Part shown: positions 6,176 through 8,062 of the stretch, piece after piece
Layout of the letters: every line of letters starts with the position of its first letter
How positions within the stretch are numbered: position 1 is the stretch's first letter
NCBI GenBank assembly: GCA_015489285.1
Contig: WGAA01000189.1
Coordinates: 1-8,062 of the forward strand
Length of the DNA: 8,062 nt
Source of the DNA: Anaerolineae bacterium
GTDB lineage: Bacteria > Chloroflexota > Anaerolineae > JAADDB01
Reading direction: 5' to 3'
The notes under the pieces: model-generated
The model's input: the letters and a program-made list of their open reading frames with translations, nothing else
Told to the model about the DNA's origin: nothing
Database searches by the model: none
Program-made: the position numbers and the translations under genes

Positions 6176-6210
6176 ATGTCAGGGACGGACGTGCCCGCCG
6201 TCCCTGACAT
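6176..6210 (-). terminator. Hairpin after the HIT gene, possible terminator
   Basis: Arms 6176-6188 and 6198-6210 are perfect 13-bp reverse complements around a 9-nt loop, starting 27 nt past the HIT stop codon. The stem is strong, but the minus-strand sequence after it (GAGAACGTTC) has no U-tract, so it is not a textbook intrinsic terminator. It may work with Rho, or protect the 3' end. Confidence 0.5.
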
Positions 6211-6237
6211 TGTAAGGGAGCTCGCGCGGCCTGTCAA

Positions 6238-6585
6238 TCAGCGTACCAGCATGGGCCCCAACGGTCGTCCTCCTAACAGGTGCAGGTGAACGTGGTACAC
6301 CTCTTGACCGCCGTGCCTCCCTGTATTGATGATGACGCGGAAGCCGCTTTCCAGGATACCCTGTTCCTGGGCGATGACCCGGGCCGCGTAGAGCAGTCGG
6401 CCCAGGACGGGTTCGTCCTCGGGGGTGACATGAGCCAGGGTGGGGATGTGACGCCGGGGGACGATGAGGATGTGGACGGGGGCTTTGGGATAAATGTCGT
6501 GAAAGGCGACGACAAGGTCGTCCTCGTAGACGATGGTCGCCGGGGCCTCTTTGGCGACGATGCGACAGAAGATGCAGTCCTGCAT
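6238..6585 (-). CDS. hinT: HIT-family nucleotide-binding hydrolase (HinT-like)
   Basis: A 115-aa protein of standard length for the HinT branch of the histidine triad family, which hydrolyses purine nucleoside phosphoramidates and related adenylates. It shows the N-terminal CIFCRI segment (Cys4, Cys7), PKAPVHILIVPRRHI (33-47), the conserved Asn87 in INTG, and the triad HVHLHLLGG (98-106), where His100 is the expected nucleophile. The ATG at 6585 puts CIFC at the normal place and has an AGGAGGAG Shine-Dalgarno that overlaps the mtaB stop codon. It follows mtaB by 8 nt and is presumably cotranscribed. From general knowledge, HIT genes often follow mtaB in clostridia and other bacteria, without a clear mechanistic link. 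Confidence 0.93.
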   Translation of the reverse strand: MQDCIFCRIVAKEAPATIVYEDDLVVAFHDIYPKAPVHILIVPRRHIPTLAHVTPEDEPVLGRLLYAARVIAQEQGILESGFRVIINTGRHGGQEVYHVHLHLLGGRPLGPMLVR

Positions 6586-6587
6586 GG

Positions 6588-6595
6588 CTCCTCCT
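6588..6595 (-). promoter_or_regulatory. Shine-Dalgarno of the HIT gene overlapping the mtaB stop
   Basis: Minus-strand AGGAGGAG shares bases with the TAG stop of mtaB (6596-6594) and ends 2 nt before the HIT ATG. Terminating ribosomes would cover it, which suggests translational coupling or reinitiation. Confidence 0.65.
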
Positions 6596-7901
6596 AATGG
6601 GTCTCCTCCCCGGACAGGATAGGGGCTCCGAGGAGGTGGTCTTCTTCCACACGCAGGAGTCGTGTGGCAGTGATGTGGTTCCACAGGTCGCGAGAGGCGG
6701 GCACGCGCGCGTGGACGCGCATGTAGTTGTCCGTCAACCCGGACCAGACGCGGGTCTCCCCCTCGTCGGCGATGACGTGCTCCCAGAGGACAGGACGCAC
6801 GTCCCCGAGGAGGGAGGTGAGGTATCGGGTCTTCTGTTCCCGCATGAGGGCGTGAAGGACGCGACTGCGTCGTTTTTTCTCCTGCGGCGGTACGGGATGA
6901 GGCAGCCGGGCCGCGGGCGTCCCCTCCCGAGGGGAGTAGGTGAAGATGTGGATGTGGGCGAAGGCCATGTCGCGCACGAAGTCGAGGGTGGCCTGGAAGT
7001 CTTCCTCCTCCTCCCCGGGGAACCCGACGATGATGTCCGTGGTCAGAGCCAGGTGGGGAATGGCACGCCGGGCCTCTTCGACAAGGTCCCGGTAGGCCCG
7101 GGTGGTGTAACGACGCGCCATGCGCCGCAGGATGCGGTCACTGCCGCTCTGAAGGGGCAGGTGAAGGTGGGGCATGAGCCGACCCTCACTCTCCTCCCAC
7201 AGGCGAAAGAAGGAGGAAGGGATGTCCCACGGTTCCAGGGAGCTGAGCCGCAGGCGTTCGACGTCCGTTTCCTCCAGAATGCGCCGCACGAGGGATTCCA
7301 GGGTTTCGCCCCGATCCCGCCCGTACGCGGTCAAGTGAACGCCGGTGAGGACGACTTCCCGGTAGCCCAGGCCGAGGAGCTGCCGGATCTCCGCGACGAT
7401 CTGGTCCGAGGGCCGGCTGCGCTCCGGCCCGCGCAGGGTGCGCACGATGCAGAAGGTGCAGTAGTTGTTGCATCCGTCCTGGACTTTGAGGAAGGCCCGG
7501 GTACGGGTCTGGGGGAAGAGGTAGCGGCTCTCCCCGTCCTCCGGGGGCGGTGGGGACTGGCCGTCGAAGGTGTGGAGGACCCGGTCGACGAGGGTGTCCT
7601 TCTCCTTGTTGGGGAGGATGAGGGCGACGCCGGGGAGGGTATCCAGGCGGTGGGGTTCGTATGTGGCGTCGCACCCGGCGACGACGATGGCCGCGCGCGG
7701 GTTGCGGCGGTGGAGCCGTCGCACCTGTTGTCGGGATTGGCGGGCGGCTTCCCGCGTGACCGCGCATGTGTTCAGGATGCAGATGTCCGCAGTCTCGGGG
7801 GTGGGGGCCAGGGTATGCCCCCGGCGGACGAAATCCCTACCCCAGCTTTCCAACTCGGCTTCGTTTAGCCTGCAACCCAGAAAATCCAGATAGATTCGCA
7901 T
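6594..7901 (-). CDS. mtaB: tRNA t6A37 methylthiotransferase MtaB
   Basis: A 435-aa radical-SAM methylthiotransferase. The N-terminal UPF0004 domain has the three expected cluster cysteines: Cys10 (FLGCRLNEAE), Cys46 (NTCAVT) and Cys77 (VAGC). The radical SAM motif GCNNYCTFC (143-151) gives Cys144, Cys148 and Cys151. Further family blocks are LTGVHLTAYG (185-194), HLPLQSGSD (247-255) and DIIVGFPGE (289-297), with a TRAM RNA-binding domain at about 366-428. The GCRLN-x-x-E form at the first Cys fits MtaB better than MiaB (GCQMN, DSE) or RimO (GCPKN, VDSE). The enzyme converts t6A37 to ms2t6A37 in tRNAs reading ANN codons. The start at 7901 gives the usual nine residues before Cys10, although the Shine-Dalgarno there is weak (a GGGA at long spacing). 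The HIT gene follows after 8 nt. Confidence 0.94.
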   Translation of the reverse strand: MRIYLDFLGCRLNEAELESWGRDFVRRGHTLAPTPETADICILNTCAVTREAARQSRQQVRRLHRRNPRAAIVVAGCDATYEPHRLDTLPGVALILPNKEKDTLVDRVLHTFDGQSPPPPEDGESRYLFPQTRTRAFLKVQDGCNNYCTFCIVRTLRGPERSRPSDQIVAEIRQLLGLGYREVVLTGVHLTAYGRDRGETLESLVRRILEETDVERLRLSSLEPWDIPSSFFRLWEESEGRLMPHLHLPLQSGSDRILRRMARRYTTRAYRDLVEEARRAIPHLALTTDIIVGFPGEEEEDFQATLDFVRDMAFAHIHIFTYSPREGTPAARLPHPVPPQEKKRRSRVLHALMREQKTRYLTSLLGDVRPVLWEHVIADEGETRVWSGLTDNYMRVHARVPASRDLWNHITATRLLRVEEDHLLGAPILSGEETH

Positions 7902-8062
7902 GGACGTGCCCGTGTTCCCTTTCTGCTCCGATACGTTTGGTCCACAGCCTACCTTTTCGTGTAGGTTTTTCGGGACGGGAAAAGGTTGAATGGGCTCCCT
8001 ATGGCGTGGGTACAAGGTTATCGCCCCAGAGCCAAGCTTGTCTTCAAGTTACGCATCATGAC
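7902..8062. other. mtaB upstream region
   Basis: No credible gene. A minus-strand TTGAAG with GATAAC 19 nt downstream (about 8047-8017) is a poor promoter candidate because of its spacing. A 5-bp stem (7948-7952 with 7961-7965) lies in the predicted leader. The last 14 bases belong to a heptamer repeat described separately. Confidence 0.5.
8049..8062 (+). repeat. Start of another heptamer repeat tract, cut by window edge
   Basis: TTACGCA followed by TCATGAC fits two TNACGNN units with one substitution. The 10-mer TTACGCATCA also occurs at 6026-6035 and 6072-6081, and nowhere else that I noticed. The tract probably continues past the edge. Confidence 0.5.

Larger units (their letters stand above)
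5852..6237. other. Intergenic region between the HIT gene and sbcD, 386 bp, repeat-rich
   Basis: No credible coding sequence was found. Reading down from the HIT stop it holds a 13-bp hairpin (6176-6210), a 22-bp nested palindrome (6104-6152), a heptamer-repeat cluster (6026-6092), a second smaller cluster (5949-5976), a short 5-bp GC hairpin (5925-5937) and an AT-rich patch with a possible sbcD promoter (5884-5911). A 15-bp inverted repeat at 5897-5911 and 6161-6175 brackets most of this. The region separates the mtaB-HIT unit from the sbcD operon, so termination of one and initiation of the other must occur here, or transcription reads through. Confidence 0.8.

Noticed and set aside
7948..7970. 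Plus-strand stem (5 bp) followed by five T, resembling an intrinsic terminator
   Set aside because: The stem is short with an 8-nt loop, and no plus-strand gene lies before it. A 5-bp match with a T-run is expected by chance.
8017..8047. Minus-strand TTGAAG / GATAAC as an mtaB promoter
   Set aside because: The 19-nt spacing and partial matches make it indistinguishable from background; mentioned only in the region description.
1..8062. parS site near the partition genes
   Set aside because: I looked for the usual TGTTTCACGTGAAACA-like palindrome and saw none in the window by eye; it may lie outside or differ in this lineage.

Overview
The window is GC-rich and every convincing gene lies on the minus strand, so transcription runs from high to low coordinates. 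I infer a probably thermophilic member of the Chloroflexota (Anaerolineae-like lineage). The grounds are high GC, Arg/Glu-rich proteins, a PPM-phosphatase-like/TM/beta-propeller protein, an MtaB-HIT gene pair and intergenic heptamer repeats. This rests on general resemblance, not on a database search.

Layout in transcription order. (1) 8062-7902 is a short leader and promoter-side region whose outer edge begins another heptamer-repeat tract. (2) 7901-6238 is a two-gene unit: mtaB (tRNA ms2t6A methylthiotransferase) followed after 8 nt by a HIT-family (HinT-like) nucleotide hydrolase. (3) 6237-5852 is a 386-bp intergenic region rich in structure: a 13-bp hairpin after the HIT gene, a 22-bp perfect nested palindrome, two clusters of a TNACGNN heptamer repeat, and a 15-bp near-perfect inverted repeat that brackets these elements apart from the 13-bp hairpin. 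(4) 5851-1 looks like one long operon: sbcD (Mre11-type nuclease subunit), a 699-aa membrane protein with a degenerate PP2C/PPM domain and a C-terminal beta-propeller, a PfkB-family sugar kinase, parA (Soj-type partition ATPase) and a class I SAM methyltransferase. The first codons of a further gene follow at the window edge, and its predicted N-terminus (MSKERRGLG) matches the usual start of ParB.

The kinase, parA and methyltransferase are joined by successive 4-nt ATGA overlaps, and each has a Shine-Dalgarno inside the preceding gene, so coupled translation is likely. If the edge gene is parB, the methyltransferase sits between parA and parB. DNA maintenance genes (sbcD, parA, probable parB) therefore share an operon with a predicted transmembrane sensor-like pseudophosphatase, a small-molecule kinase and a methyltransferase. 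The least described part is the PPM-like/TM/propeller protein, where three of four expected PPM metal-site Asp motifs are replaced. No tRNA, rRNA, CRISPR array, transposase or clear riboswitch was seen.
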